From assembly GCA_016867965.1 (NCBI GenBank), contig VGIH01000007.1, positions 1 to 32,498 of the forward strand: DNA of 32,498 nt, given 5' to 3'. Under the pieces are notes generated by a model. The model made no database searches. It saw only the letters and a list, made by a program, of their open reading frames with translations, and was not told the DNA's origin. Position 1 is the stretch's first letter, and the number at the start of each line of letters is the position of its first letter. Below, one piece after another: positions 8,957 through 18,019 of this stretch. A program made the position numbers and the translations under genes. The DNA is from Betaproteobacteria bacterium. Its GTDB lineage: Bacteria; Pseudomonadota; Gammaproteobacteria; Burkholderiales; Burkholderiaceae.

Positions 8957-11101
8957 TTAGGTAGCGACGGTATTCACCGTATCGCCACGTAAGTCTGGAT
9001 AACGAACATGGTCGATCAACTCCTGGATCTCTTTCTTAGGAGCTGGGGTTACCAAGCTCACCAAAATGAGAACCGCAAAACCGACTGGCACTCCGAAGAT
9101 ACCAGCCGAGATTGGCTGAATACCCCACCAGAGTTCAACTGGAGATGTCACATTAAACACGCCGCGCAACCAGGGCTGGGTCATGATCATGTAGTAACCA
9201 GTGACTGCTAAGCCGGAAACCATGCCTAGGCAAGCACCTGCTTTGGTAGCTTTCTTCCAAAAGATTCCCATTACCAAGGCGGGGAAGAAGGATGCTGCAG
9301 CAAAGGAGAACGCTGCGCCCACCAAGAACAAGATATCTGCTGGTTTTTGAGATGCTACCCAAGCTGCCGCCAGAGCCACAACGAGCAACAAGGCTTTCGA
9401 AATCGCAACGCGACGAGCTGCAGAAGCGTTAGGATCGATCATCTTGTAGTACAAGTCATGCGACAAAGCGTTAGCGATGGTCAATAGCAATCCGTCAGCA
9501 GTTGACAGCGCAGCAGCCAAACCACCCGCTGCCACCATACCGGAAATCACATAAGGTAAGCCACCAATTTCTGGGGTTGCCAACACGATGATGTCACCAC
9601 CAATGGTCATCTCAGCCAATTGGAAGATACCGTCCTTATTGATATCCACTACCGACAGAAGCGCAGGATCAACTTTTGTCCATGCTGCAATCCACGCTGG
9701 TAACTTATCAAACGGCGTTCCAACTAGAACGTTAAAGACCTCGTATTTGACCAAGACTGCTAATGCAGGCGCAGTGAAATACAACAAGAAGATGAAGAAC
9801 AATGACCAGGTCACAGACTCACGCGCTTGTTTTACCGACGGGGTCGTGTAAAAACGCATCAGAATGTGTGGCAAGGCAGCTGTACCCACCATCAAGCAGA
9901 AGATCAATGCTAAGAAGTTACGGCGTGATGTATCAAATGCGGTACGTGCTTTTTCGTCCCCATTGGGATCGCCCGCAAACTGCTGACCATGACGGGGCAT
10001 ATTTGCTAATGGGTTTGCACGATTATTCGCACCGGTTCGCTGGGCAGTCCAAGCTTTCTTCGCAGCTTCCGCATCTTTTGGAACGGCAGCTAGGGCTTTT
10101 TCAGCAGCAGCAATTTCAGGCGCAGGAGCATTCGCAGCTTTCAAATCAGCTACTTTCTTTTCAGCAGCTTCTTTATCAGCAGCTAATGCAGCTGGAACAT
10201 CTTTTAACTTCTCTCCGAGCGCATCAGCACGTGCTTTGAAAATCGCACGAACTTCAAGCTCTTTCGGATCCTTGATGAGTTCTGCTTCACGAGCGGTCAC
10301 TTTTTCAAGCTGTGAACCATAGATCAACTGAGGAATTGGGACACCGGTTTGCTTCACCGATAACCAAACCACTGGAATCATGTAGGCAATGATCAGAATG
10401 ATGTACTGCGCAACCTGTGTCCAAGTTACCGCACGCATACCACCCAAGAATGAGCACACCAAGATACCAGCAAGACCCACGAAAACACCAATCTCGAAGT
10501 CAATACCGGCCAAACGTGTCGTAATCAAACCGACACCGTAAATCTGAGCAACCACGTAAACGAAGGAGCACAAAATAGCTGCAAAGATTCCGATAAAGCG
10601 TGGGAGATTGCCGCCGTAGCGTGCACCTAAGAAGTCTGGAATCGTGAACTGGCCAAATTTACGGAGATACGGAGCAAGGAATAGTGCCACTAAGCAATAT
10701 CCACCCGTCCAACCCATAATGAAGGCTAAGCCGCCATAACCGGTGAGGTACAAAGTACCCGCCATACCGATAAACGATGCTGCCGACATCCAGTCTGAAC
10801 CGGTTGCCATACCGTTATATACCGCCGGTACGCGCCGTCCTGCCACGTAGTATTCCGCAGTATCATTGGTACGACTCATCACACCAATACCGGCATAGAG
10901 TAATACGGTTGCACCCAAGAAGACGTAACCAATCATGGCACGACCCATGCCCATTTGCTCGGCTATACCAACGAGAACAATAAATGCTAAAAAGCCAAAG
11001 GTGTAAAAACCATAGATCTTATTTAGCTGCTTTTTAAAGGCTGCATTGCTTTTGCCAGATCCGCCAAAAGCACCGCCTGAATCAGGTGTCATTTCAGCCA
11101 T
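8957..11101 (-). CDS. Sodium:solute symporter, VC_2705-type (acetate-permease-like) large subunit
   Basis: A 714-residue member of the sodium:solute symporter family. Visible are many membrane helices, the segment NDTAEYYVAGRRVPAVYNG after the second helix, and the GSDWMSAASFIGMAG stretch typical of the family. It is paired with a small DUF4212 subunit whose stop lies two bases upstream, the hallmark of the VC_2705 subfamily of two-component sodium/substrate symporters. The substrate is probably a short-chain carboxylate such as acetate, but this is not certain. An Ala/Lys/Glu-rich, likely helical insert (about residues 262-392) separates two membrane helices and makes the protein longer than ActP. 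GAGGAGG precedes the ATG. Confidence 0.92.
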   Translation of the reverse strand: MAEMTPDSGGAFGGSGKSNAAFKKQLNKIYGFYTFGFLAFIVLVGIAEQMGMGRAMIGYVFLGATVLLYAGIGVMSRTNDTAEYYVAGRRVPAVYNGMATGSDWMSAASFIGMAGTLYLTGYGGLAFIMGWTGGYCLVALFLAPYLRKFGQFTIPDFLGARYGGNLPRFIGIFAAILCSFVYVVAQIYGVGLITTRLAGIDFEIGVFVGLAGILVCSFLGGMRAVTWTQVAQYIILIIAYMIPVVWLSVKQTGVPIPQLIYGSQLEKVTAREAELIKDPKELEVRAIFKARADALGEKLKDVPAALAADKEAAEKKVADLKAANAPAPEIAAAEKALAAVPKDAEAAKKAWTAQRTGANNRANPLANMPRHGQQFAGDPNGDEKARTAFDTSRRNFLALIFCLMVGTAALPHILMRFYTTPSVKQARESVTWSLFFIFLLYFTAPALAVLVKYEVFNVLVGTPFDKLPAWIAAWTKVDPALLSVVDINKDGIFQLAEMTIGGDIIVLATPEIGGLPYVISGMVAAGGLAAALSTADGLLLTIANALSHDLYYKMIDPNASAARRVAISKALLLVVALAAAWVASQKPADILFLVGAAFSFAAASFFPALVMGIFWKKATKAGACLGMVSGLAVTGYYMIMTQPWLRGVFNVTSPVELWWGIQPISAGIFGVPVGFAVLILVSLVTPAPKKEIQELIDHVRYPDLRGDTVNTVAT

Positions 11102-11103
11102 GA

Positions 11104-11367
11104 TTAATCCTCCTCGACTTCAGCACAACCGTATTCTTGATCGAGCTTATTCATGTAATGCGCGTAGTAAGCGATGATGAGAACATAAATCACTAATGCT
11201 CCTTGACCACCAACCCAAAAGCTAAAAGGCCAGCCAAAGAAATTAAAATTTAGATCTCGCGCGTAAAAGCCAACAACAAAGGTCACAACAAACCAAATGG
11301 CTAACAAGAAACTTGTCATCCTTAGGTTCTTCGACCAATATTCTTTTTGCGATTCTGTTAACTGCAT
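11104..11367 (-). CDS. DUF4212 sodium/substrate symporter small subunit
   Basis: An 87-residue protein with two membrane helices and the family pattern YWSKNLRMTSFLLAIWF, then FFGWPFSFWVGGQGAL and the motif YAHYMNKLDQEYG. It is found in front of VC_2705-type symporters and is presumed to form a complex with them. TAAGGAG lies before the ATG. The stop is two bases from the large-subunit start, and the large-subunit ribosome-binding site sits inside its last codons, so the pair is translationally linked. Confidence 0.93.
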   Translation of the reverse strand: MQLTESQKEYWSKNLRMTSFLLAIWFVVTFVVGFYARDLNFNFFGWPFSFWVGGQGALVIYVLIIAYYAHYMNKLDQEYGCAEVEED

Positions 11368-11429
11368 AACAGTTTCTCCTTAGGTTATTAAAAACATCTA
11401 CAACAAACTTCGTACTGCAACATCATTAG

Positions 11430-11996
11430 CTAAGCCGTTAAACCGGTCTCCCGTTCCAACTGTTTAGCAAATTTGGGCTCAAACCCCTTTAAGTGCTTAA
11501 TGATTTTTACCGCTTCTTCAGGCTCTTGGCGATCCACATAAACCCTTGCTAATTGGTACCAACCATAAGGGCTCATAGGCTGAAGTTGGGTATTTTTCTT
11601 TAAAGCCTTCACAGCATCAGCAAAACGGCGCTGCTGAATTAGGGTTAACCCTAGTCCGTACCATGCTAAATCCAGTTTTTCATCCAGCTTTAACGCCTTA
11701 CGAAAACTAAATTCGGCATCTTCGACCTGCCCCGTCTCTTCTTGTAAAAATCCGAGGTTATACCAAGTTTGGGCGTTGGCATCTGAACGCGAGACCACTT
11801 TTTTGTACATTTCAATCGCACCAAGTTTGTCGCCTTCCTGGGTCTTTAAATAGGCCAGACTTGATAACGCGTATGGATCGTTTGGAAACTCAGCGAGCAT
11901 TTGGTCAAAAATTTCAATTGCCTTTTGACGAAGGCCCAGAACAATAAAGACCGAGGCATAAAAACGAAATAAATACCAACGAAGCTTTACTGACAT
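11430..11996 (-). CDS. Tetratricopeptide repeat protein
   Basis: A 188-residue protein with an N-terminal hydrophobic stretch and about four TPR units. Examples are FDQMLAEFPNDPYALSSLAYL, AQTWYNLGFLQEETGQVEDAE, DLAWYGLGLTLIQQRRFADAV and PYGWYQLARVYVDRQEPEEAV. TPRs mediate protein-protein contact. Its start overlaps the end of the upstream membrane-protein gene by ten bases, so the two are likely one translational unit. The partner and role are unknown. It lies 62 bases before the symporter small subunit on the same strand order (that is, downstream of it) and may belong to the same operon. Confidence 0.85.
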   Translation of the reverse strand: MSVKLRWYLFRFYASVFIVLGLRQKAIEIFDQMLAEFPNDPYALSSLAYLKTQEGDKLGAIEMYKKVVSRSDANAQTWYNLGFLQEETGQVEDAEFSFRKALKLDEKLDLAWYGLGLTLIQQRRFADAVKALKKNTQLQPMSPYGWYQLARVYVDRQEPEEAVKIIKHLKGFEPKFAKQLERETGLTA

Positions 11997-12283
11997 ATTT
12001 CGATCCCAATCGTAATGCAGTACTCAATCTTAGCGAGCGTGACCGCCATATAAAGTACGGCAATGATACAAAAGGCAACGAAAGGCGTTTGATGGTCCGC
12101 AATTTGCTTGGGCGAAATAAACCGTGCAATCTTGGTCCACGGTTTATTGATAATCTGAAAAATCTGATAAAAAAGGTTGGTATCGCGCTTTTGCCCAGAT
12201 AAAACAAACAACAATGCCTGGCCCATTAAAGCGAGTCCGCCAATATATAAAATCAGTTGTGCAATGTTGAGAAATAAAAGCAC
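11987..12283 (-). CDS. Small membrane protein upstream of the TPR gene
   Basis: 98 residues with two likely membrane helices (about 5-30 and 67-85) around a basic cytoplasmic loop (RFISPKQIADHQT). I do not recognise the family by name. Its reading frame overlaps the TPR gene by ten bases, which argues strongly that it is real and that the two proteins work together. Similar short membrane protein/TPR pairs occur in betaproteobacteria, but I know no assigned function. Confidence 0.7.
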   Translation of the reverse strand: MLLFLNIAQLILYIGGLALMGQALLFVLSGQKRDTNLFYQIFQIINKPWTKIARFISPKQIADHQTPFVAFCIIAVLYMAVTLAKIEYCITIGIEICQ

Positions 12284-12422
12284 AGAAGCCTTTTGGGAAT
12301 TGAAAAAATGCCAATGGGGATTATGGTTGGGTCACAAAAATGCCCAAATCAGTGATTTCCCTAGTAATTTAAAAATACTTGGCTAAGTGCTAAGGGCTTA
12401 CCCTTAATTTGTAAAGTTTAAT

Positions 12423-13070
12423 TTACGCTCTAGGGATCCAGGCCCCCGCTTTGGCTAGGTTTTTAAGCTCAGCAAGGCTCTTTGCCTCTCTCCGAATTGA
12501 ATCCCAAAGGCACAAAATAAGCTCACATGTAGCAAGTGTATCGGCGGCCGCTTGATGGCGAACGCTGCATTCAATACCAAAGAGCTGCAACCAGTCATCT
12601 AAGGCTCGTGCTTTAGGATGAATGCCTGATACTGCAGCCAACGGTTCAATATCAATCCAATCATTTGCTAGCGGTGATAGGCCAAATCGTTTGTAAGCGC
12701 GAGTAATCATGCCCTGATCAAAAGGAGCATGAAATGCGAGTAAGGGGGAGCTTCCCACCCATTGTCGAAACTCCTCCAACACTTCAACCGGTGGTTTGCC
12801 AGTTGTTTGTGCGCCGACGCCAATATGGTGAACCAAAATATTGTCTTTATCGGACGCTAAATCTTGTTTTAAGACCGCTTCAAAACTATCCCCAATCACA
12901 ATCGTAGGTTTTGTGAATCCCGGTCCAACTTCAATCGCAATAGCTGCGATCGCAAGCAATCGATCACGACTAGGATCCAAACCCGTTGTTTCAACATCCA
13001 ACACAACCCAACGACTGGGTTCAATTCTGGATTGGCCAATTCCAAAACGGGCTAATAGATTAGCGAACAT
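12423..13070 (-). CDS. DnaQ-like 3'-5' exonuclease
   Basis: A 215-residue DEDDh exonuclease. ExoI is LDVETTG (Asp25, Glu27 from this start), ExoII is in FHAPFDQGMI, and ExoIII is the HQAAAD motif with His and Asp. I start at ATG 13070, which lies inside the last codons of the upstream CBS/DUF294 gene (11-base overlap, TATGTTCGCTAA). The frame is open further upstream but would overlap more of that gene and lacks a good start. This exonuclease/DUF294 pair next to an acetate-type symporter is a recurring gene neighbourhood in proteobacteria. The substrate (DNA, RNA or a nucleotide) is not known. Confidence 0.9.
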   Translation of the reverse strand: MFANLLARFGIGQSRIEPSRWVVLDVETTGLDPSRDRLLAIAAIAIEVGPGFTKPTIVIGDSFEAVLKQDLASDKDNILVHHIGVGAQTTGKPPVEVLEEFRQWVGSSPLLAFHAPFDQGMITRAYKRFGLSPLANDWIDIEPLAAVSGIHPKARALDDWLQLFGIECSVRHQAAADTLATCELILCLWDSIRREAKSLAELKNLAKAGAWIPRA

Positions 13071-14967
13071 AATCGAGTTCAAGTCGTTGCTGCAGATTAC
13101 GGACCTCGGAGAGAGACTCCCGCAAAATTGTCTTATCAACAGCATTCAATTTATCAACATCGACCGCATTGGGATTGCCACCAATCGCATGGCCATCAAT
13201 TTGCGCAGCAAGCCGTAAGGTCTGCAAATACTCAAACGCAGCAATCCATGCAAGACTTTCGGCCTCATCAAGATTTAATGCACGGCCAATCGCCGCTAAT
13301 CGCTCACGCGTATTCACAGCACTAATACCATTCGCTAGCGAATAAATACGGGCACAGTCAACCACGATTGCGGTACCCTGTAGTTTGATATCGATGATTT
13401 GCTTACCATCGAGGTCTTTGGTTTCTAAACTACCAAACCAATTGAATGGCACTTTCCATTTCAATGAGTTTTCAACGAGTAATTTGATAAATCGTGGTGT
13501 AGCCTCAGCGCGCTTTACAACATACTCGCGCAATGGCTCCAGCAAAGACTCATTCCCTGCAAGCGCTCTAAAGTCAAAGAAGATGCTGGCATTGAGAAGA
13601 TCCTCTGGATTGCCCTGCTCAATCCAGCGTGCAAAACGCTCTAGCCACTCTTGTTGACTGATGCAAAGCTCTGGGTTACTTGCCATAATGTTTCCCTTGC
13701 ACAAGGGATACCCGCATGCATCAAGTGCCTGATTGACATCGTTCGCAAAAGCTAAATAGTGACTCTTCTGAGAAGCTTCACTATCCATATAAATCAACGC
13801 ATTGTCTTGATCGGTAGCAATCGTTTGCTCACTACGCCCCTCAGAACCCAGTGAGATCCAGGCAAAACTCTCTAAATTTAAATGATGCCGTTTGGCAAAG
13901 AGAGTGATGAGTTGTGCGGTCAACACATCATTGAGATGACTAATGAGTGCAGTTAATTGCCTTGCCTGCACTCCCTGACCCAAAAGATTACGAGCAAATT
14001 TACGAATATTGCTCGCACAATCTTTTAAGGTGTCTACATCCTCAGCCGACCGAATCGCACTGCTAATGTTATTAAGCGATAAACGTTGCAAAGAGAATAA
14101 GTCGCGTTCAGAAATGATTCCAACCAGTTCCTTGCCCCGCAATACTGGTAAATGGCGAATGTGATGGCGCGACATCGTAAGCCCAGCAGTCTCCGCGGTA
14201 TCGTCAATCGACAGAGTTTTAACGGATCGCGACATTACCTGTTCAATCGGTGTAGTTAGGGGAACTTGAGCAAGTGTCACGCGACTTAAGACATCGTAAC
14301 GGGTCAAGATACCAACAATACCCCCGCCTTCGTCGACTACCAAAACCGAGCCTACCTTTTTATCATGAATCAACTGCAATGCATCTTGCAAGGAAGTATT
14401 TGGACTTACAGAGATTGGCTTTTTTAAAGGAAGATCCCGCAATGGACTCTCGAGGGACTGCTCGGTTAAGGCCTTAGATGCAAATGTATTTCTGAGTGCC
14501 GCTCTGGATTCCTCAAGCAGCTTGAGAATGCGATTGTTTAGAAAATCACCAAATGACTTCGATTGGCTTGCCAGTTCGTGCATCCGCTCCAATGGCAATG
14601 CCAAACAAAAACAATCATCGACTGCCACATACTTCACGGTTGTTGGAAGCCCGGCATAGCACGCACTGACTGCCAATATATCGCCAGGATCTAATTCAAA
14701 TCCCGTTTCCTCAAAGCCAGGTATCAAACGCCGACCGGATACCCGTCCTTGCCGTATTAAATACAGGGCTTTCGGAACGCCATCGGCAGGCGAAAGAATG
14801 ACCTCCTGTGGGGCAAAGTACGATTCCACCGAGTAGCGAAGAAAAAAATCAACATCTTCTTCTGCCATCTGCGAAAAAGGCAAAATGCGCATCAACTGCT
14901 GGCGCAAATTCTGAACCAGGCTGTACGAAATCGAAGGCTTTTTTAAACGATCACCAGATTCCATCAT
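13060..14967 (-). CDS. cNMP-binding / CBS / DUF294 putative nucleotidyltransferase
   Basis: A 635-residue multidomain regulator. Domains in order: cyclic-nucleotide-binding-like domain (about 30-150), two CBS domains (about 180-235 and 245-297), a DUF294 nucleotidyltransferase domain with GSEGRSEQ...DQDNALIY (374-393; the G-S and D-x-D positions expected of the polymerase-beta fold) and a helical DUF294 C-terminal domain. The architecture resembles GlnD-like signal transducers. It is likely cytoplasmic and may modify a partner or sense adenylate ligands. The neighbouring symporter is a plausible target, but this is inference. GAGG precedes the ATG-ATG start. Its end overlaps the exonuclease start. 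Confidence 0.92.
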   Translation of the reverse strand: MMESGDRLKKPSISYSLVQNLRQQLMRILPFSQMAEEDVDFFLRYSVESYFAPQEVILSPADGVPKALYLIRQGRVSGRRLIPGFEETGFELDPGDILAVSACYAGLPTTVKYVAVDDCFCLALPLERMHELASQSKSFGDFLNNRILKLLEESRAALRNTFASKALTEQSLESPLRDLPLKKPISVSPNTSLQDALQLIHDKKVGSVLVVDEGGGIVGILTRYDVLSRVTLAQVPLTTPIEQVMSRSVKTLSIDDTAETAGLTMSRHHIRHLPVLRGKELVGIISERDLFSLQRLSLNNISSAIRSAEDVDTLKDCASNIRKFARNLLGQGVQARQLTALISHLNDVLTAQLITLFAKRHHLNLESFAWISLGSEGRSEQTIATDQDNALIYMDSEASQKSHYLAFANDVNQALDACGYPLCKGNIMASNPELCISQQEWLERFARWIEQGNPEDLLNASIFFDFRALAGNESLLEPLREYVVKRAEATPRFIKLLVENSLKWKVPFNWFGSLETKDLDGKQIIDIKLQGTAIVVDCARIYSLANGISAVNTRERLAAIGRALNLDEAESLAWIAAFEYLQTLRLAAQIDGHAIGGNPNAVDVDKLNAVDKTILRESLSEVRNLQQRLELDYVR

Positions 14968-15094
14968 CTCGATTCCTCAATGTAAATCAGCGATAAGGGG
15001 TTATTTGATTATGATGACTATGGATTTCGATATCAATACAATGATGGTATTGCGGGTATTATTGATTGTTTTAGTCAACTTCTAGGAAACAACT

Positions 15095-16360
15095 ATGTCG
15101 ATGTCGCCGACCCTGATCAATATTGTTAGCACAACAATTTTTACCTTGGCAGTCATTCACACCTTCTCAACAAAATTTTTTGAGCATCTTGCACACAAGC
15201 AACCCAATCATGCGGGAGTATGGCATCTGTTGGGTGAGGTTGAGGCAGTCTTTGGTTTTTGGGCCATGGTTCTTGTTGCCTTCTTCTTCATGCATACCGG
15301 CAATCAGGCAACCATTCAATACTTAGAGAGTTTGAACTTTACCGAGCCTTTGTTTGTCTTTGTGATTATGGTGATTGCTGCCAGTAAACCGGTCTTGGAA
15401 TTTTGCCTGTCTTCAGTGACGCACGTAGCGGCACTGATTCCAATCAAAAAATCAGTTTCTTTCTTTTGGGTCACCCTCTCCCTCGTTCCTCTCTTGGGCT
15501 CGTTTATTACTGAACCGGCAGCAATGACGGTTGCTGCTTTATTGCTGAGGGATCACTATTTTTCTAAGAAGATATCCCCAAAATTAATGTATGCCGCTTT
15601 GGGAGTTTTATTTGTCAATATTTCGATTGGCGGTACCTTAACTCCCTATGCCGCTCCTCCAATCTTGATGGTTGCCGCCAAGTGGAATTGGGATATTGTT
15701 TTTATGCTTCACGAATTTGGATGGCGATCTTCGTTGGCCGTTGTTGTGAACTCAACCATTCTTTGCCTACTGTTTTATCGTCAACTAGAGCAAATTGAGA
15801 CAAATCCCACCGGCAAGGGAGTTGATCGGATTCCCTTTGGTGTCATCCTCATCCATCTCCTCTTTTTGCTAGGTGTAGTTGTCTTTGTACACCACTCAGT
15901 TATTTTCATGGGTCTTTTTCTCTTCTTTATTGGCTACACCACAGCGTATGCGCGCTATCAAAACAAACTTATTTTTAGAGAGAGTTTGATGGTGGCGTTT
16001 TTCTTGGCAGGCCTCGTGGTTCTTGGGGGGCAGCAAAAATGGTGGTTACAGCCTCTGCTAGCTAATTTAGATGCCGATACGGTCTACTACGGCGCGACTG
16101 CCCTCACCGCCATTACCGATAATGCAGCCCTCACCTATCTTGGATCATTGGTGGATGGCTTATCCGATGAGTTTAAATATGCCTTGGTAGCTGGTGCAGT
16201 TACGGGCGGGGGCTTAACCGTCATCGCAAATGCTCCTAATCCAGCTGGGTACTCCATTTTGCGACCCAGTTTTGAAGATGGCGCAATTAGTGCTCTCTAC
16301 CTCTTTATTGCAGCACTACCGCCAACCCTCGTTGCGATTATCGCTTTCCGCTTTATATAA
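15095..16360 (+). CDS. Putative Na+/H+ antiporter
   Basis: A 421-residue integral membrane protein with about 11-12 helices. It matches the putative Na+/H+ antiporter family PF07399 through its N-terminal segment (HTFSTKFFEHLAHKQPNHAGVWHLLGEVEAVFGFW) and the acidic, Asp/Asn-containing segment TALTAITDNAALTYLGSLVDGLSDEF near residue 340. Ion specificity is unproven. The start is ATG 15095 with AGGAAA upstream. It diverges from the CBS/DUF294 gene across a 127-base spacer. The haloacid dehalogenase follows directly, with its ATG one base after the stop. Confidence 0.85.
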   Translation: MSMSPTLINIVSTTIFTLAVIHTFSTKFFEHLAHKQPNHAGVWHLLGEVEAVFGFWAMVLVAFFFMHTGNQATIQYLESLNFTEPLFVFVIMVIAASKPVLEFCLSSVTHVAALIPIKKSVSFFWVTLSLVPLLGSFITEPAAMTVAALLLRDHYFSKKISPKLMYAALGVLFVNISIGGTLTPYAAPPILMVAAKWNWDIVFMLHEFGWRSSLAVVVNSTILCLLFYRQLEQIETNPTGKGVDRIPFGVILIHLLFLLGVVVFVHHSVIFMGLFLFFIGYTTAYARYQNKLIFRESLMVAFFLAGLVVLGGQQKWWLQPLLANLDADTVYYGATALTAITDNAALTYLGSLVDGLSDEFKYALVAGAVTGGGLTVIANAPNPAGYSILRPSFEDGAISALYLFIAALPPTLVAIIAFRFI

Positions 16361-16361
16361 G

Positions 16362-17072
16362 ATGCGATATCAGCTGATTGCATTTGATGCCTATGGAACC
16401 CTATTTGATGTGTATTCCATCGGCACACTTGCTGAAAAGCTATTTCCAGGTCAAGGCAAAGCGCTCTCACTGCTATGGCGCAATAAACAACTTGAATATA
16501 CGCGCCTCATTTCATTAGCAGACCCCAATCCGTTTGGCAGTCAACATTACCAATCCTTTTGGGATCTGACAATTGCAGCCTTGCATTTTTCTTGTGCGCA
16601 ATTAAAACTTGACCTGTGCCCGGACAATGAATCAACCCTTCTGAAGCAATACGCTCAACTTGATTCTTTTCCAGAGTCTGCTGCAGTTCTTGAAAAGATA
16701 AAAACAACGGGTATTAAAACGTGCATTCTTTCAAACGGTAATCATCAGATGTTGTCTTGGGCAAACCAGTCAAGTGGATTGGATCAATACCTTGACCGAG
16801 TGATATCGATTGAAGAGGCCCGTCAATTCAAAATTACGCCCAGTAGTTACCAATTGGTTCTGAATCATTACCCAATCCCGAAAGATCGAATCTTATTTGT
16901 GTCGTGTAATGCCTGGGACATCATTGGTGCCAATTGGTTTGGCTTTGATACCTATTGGGTCAACCGCTATCAATTGCCGTTTGAGAAAATTGGTCATCCA
17001 CCTACTTACGTTGGCTCCAATCTTGATGCGCTGATACCCTGCCTTGGTTCTACTCCATCAGCATTGCAATAA
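16362..17072 (+). CDS. Haloacid dehalogenase, type II
   Basis: A 236-residue HAD-superfamily hydrolase. The nucleophile is Asp9 in FDAYGTLFD. The second motif is the SNGN segment (motif II). The late motif VSCNAWDIIGANWFGFDTYWVN is characteristic of (S)-2-haloacid dehalogenases. The reaction would be hydrolytic removal of halogen from a short 2-haloacid, although many such proteins act on other phosphate or halide substrates. I place the start at ATG 16362, one base after the antiporter stop; an upstream extension of the same frame runs over the antiporter gene and is not used. The end overlaps the next gene (convergent) by 23 bases. Confidence 0.88.
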   Translation: MRYQLIAFDAYGTLFDVYSIGTLAEKLFPGQGKALSLLWRNKQLEYTRLISLADPNPFGSQHYQSFWDLTIAALHFSCAQLKLDLCPDNESTLLKQYAQLDSFPESAAVLEKIKTTGIKTCILSNGNHQMLSWANQSSGLDQYLDRVISIEEARQFKITPSSYQLVLNHYPIPKDRILFVSCNAWDIIGANWFGFDTYWVNRYQLPFEKIGHPPTYVGSNLDALIPCLGSTPSALQ

Positions 17073-17295
17073 ATTCATAAATTAAGTAGCCCACCCCAAT
17101 TGTAAGCGTGGTGTATACAAAAGTCTGAACAAAGGTTTTCCCCAGGGCACCAAGGCGTTCGAGCAAAAAGGCTAAAAATGTGGAATCAGGGTTGGGGTCA
17201 TTTCGCCAATCACGATAAGCGACTCCAAACTGATAAACGTTAAAAATCAGCCAAAGCACGAGGGCGACTTGGATAGCGATGACAATATATTGCAT
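17050..17295 (-). CDS. Small membrane protein, unknown function
   Basis: 81 residues with an N-terminal membrane helix (about 4-24), a polar loop with WRNDPNPDS and a second helix (57-77). I do not recognise the family by name. It is convergent with, and overlaps, the haloacid dehalogenase by 23 bases. A 17-base perfect palindrome (17307-17323) lies 12 bases upstream of its ATG, between it and the divergent DedA gene. Confidence 0.65.
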   Translation of the reverse strand: MQYIVIAIQVALVLWLIFNVYQFGVAYRDWRNDPNPDSTFLAFLLERLGALGKTFVQTFVYTTLTIGVGYLIYEFIAMLME

Positions 17296-17306
17296 GCCGT
17301 CATTCT

Positions 17307-17323
17307 AGAGCTTTTTAAGCTCT
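17307..17323. promoter_or_regulatory. Palindrome in the divergent spacer before the DedA gene
   Basis: AGAGCTT-TTT-AAGCTCT is a perfect seven-base inverted repeat around a three-base centre. It lies between divergent starts at 17295 and 17366, where a shared operator would be expected. The same sequence could be a weak hairpin; no T-run follows it. Confidence 0.35.
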
Positions 17324-17365
17324 CCCCTATATCATTACAATCGCAGCAACACATAAAGGTTGATC

Positions 17366-18013
17366 TTGGACTTTTCCTACCTCATCGATTTATTTTTCAA
17401 TCTAGATAAAAACCTTGCGCTGATTGCCAGTGAGTGGGGTACCTGGATTTATGTTCTCCTTTTTGCAATTATTTTTATTGAAACTGGCTTAGTTGTCATG
17501 CCATTCCTCCCCGGCGACTCCTTATTATTTGTTGCCGGAGCACTTACTGCAGCAGGTGATTTGAGTTTGCCAGTTCTCATGATCTTACTTACCAGTGCCG
17601 CCATTTTGGGCGATGCTGTCAATTACTCGGTTGGGCGATTTGTCGGCAATAAAGTCTTCTCGTGGGAGAACTCACGATGGTTTAATAAAAAAGCGTTTGA
17701 CGAAGCGCATGCCTTTTATGAAAAATATGGACCCATCACGATCGTGATCGGTCGCTTTCTACCGTTTGTCAGAACCTTTGCCCCCTTTGTGGCCGGTGTA
17801 GCCCAAATGCGCTATCCCGTATTTGTTTTCTATAACATCATTGGGGGCATCATTTGGGTCTGTAGCTTAACGGGGCTAGGCTATTTGATTGGCGAGCATC
17901 CATGGGTAAAAAGTAATTTTTCGATCGTCGCATTAGCAATGATCATTATTCCTGGTCTACCTGCTCTATGGATTTTTTTGAAAGAACTAACCGCTCGCTT
18001 TCGAAAGCGTTAA
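17366..18013 (+). CDS. DedA family membrane protein
   Basis: A 215-residue DedA/SNARE-associated-type integral membrane protein. Seen are FIETGLVVMPFLPGDSLLFVAGAL (about 39-62), the re-entrant-helix motif region GRFVGNKVF, and the conserved FYEKYGPITIVIGRFLPFVRTFAPFVAGV. Family members flip polyprenyl phosphate or phospholipids and are proton-motive-force linked. The start appears to be TTG. I favour TTG 17366 because AAAGG ends six bases before it; the TTG at 17360 abuts the same site. It is followed six bases downstream by the flavoprotein gene, so they probably share an operon. Confidence 0.92.
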   Translation: MDFSYLIDLFFNLDKNLALIASEWGTWIYVLLFAIIFIETGLVVMPFLPGDSLLFVAGALTAAGDLSLPVLMILLTSAAILGDAVNYSVGRFVGNKVFSWENSRWFNKKAFDEAHAFYEKYGPITIVIGRFLPFVRTFAPFVAGVAQMRYPVFVFYNIIGGIIWVCSLTGLGYLIGEHPWVKSNFSIVALAMIIIPGLPALWIFLKELTARFRKR

Positions 18014-18019
18014 AACCCT

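Noticed and set aside
9588-10239. Several plus-strand open frames inside the symporter gene
   Set aside because: Shadows of the strongly coding minus-strand gene; low-complexity products rich in Gln and Leu.
13071-13145. Longer start for the DnaQ-like exonuclease
   Set aside because: The extra residues lie over the DUF294 gene's end and show no family similarity. ATG 13070 gives the usual short overlap.
16230-16361. N-terminal extension of the haloacid dehalogenase frame
   Set aside because: It would overlap the antiporter gene by 130 bases. The ATG at 16362 gives the normal family start FDAYGT near residue 9.
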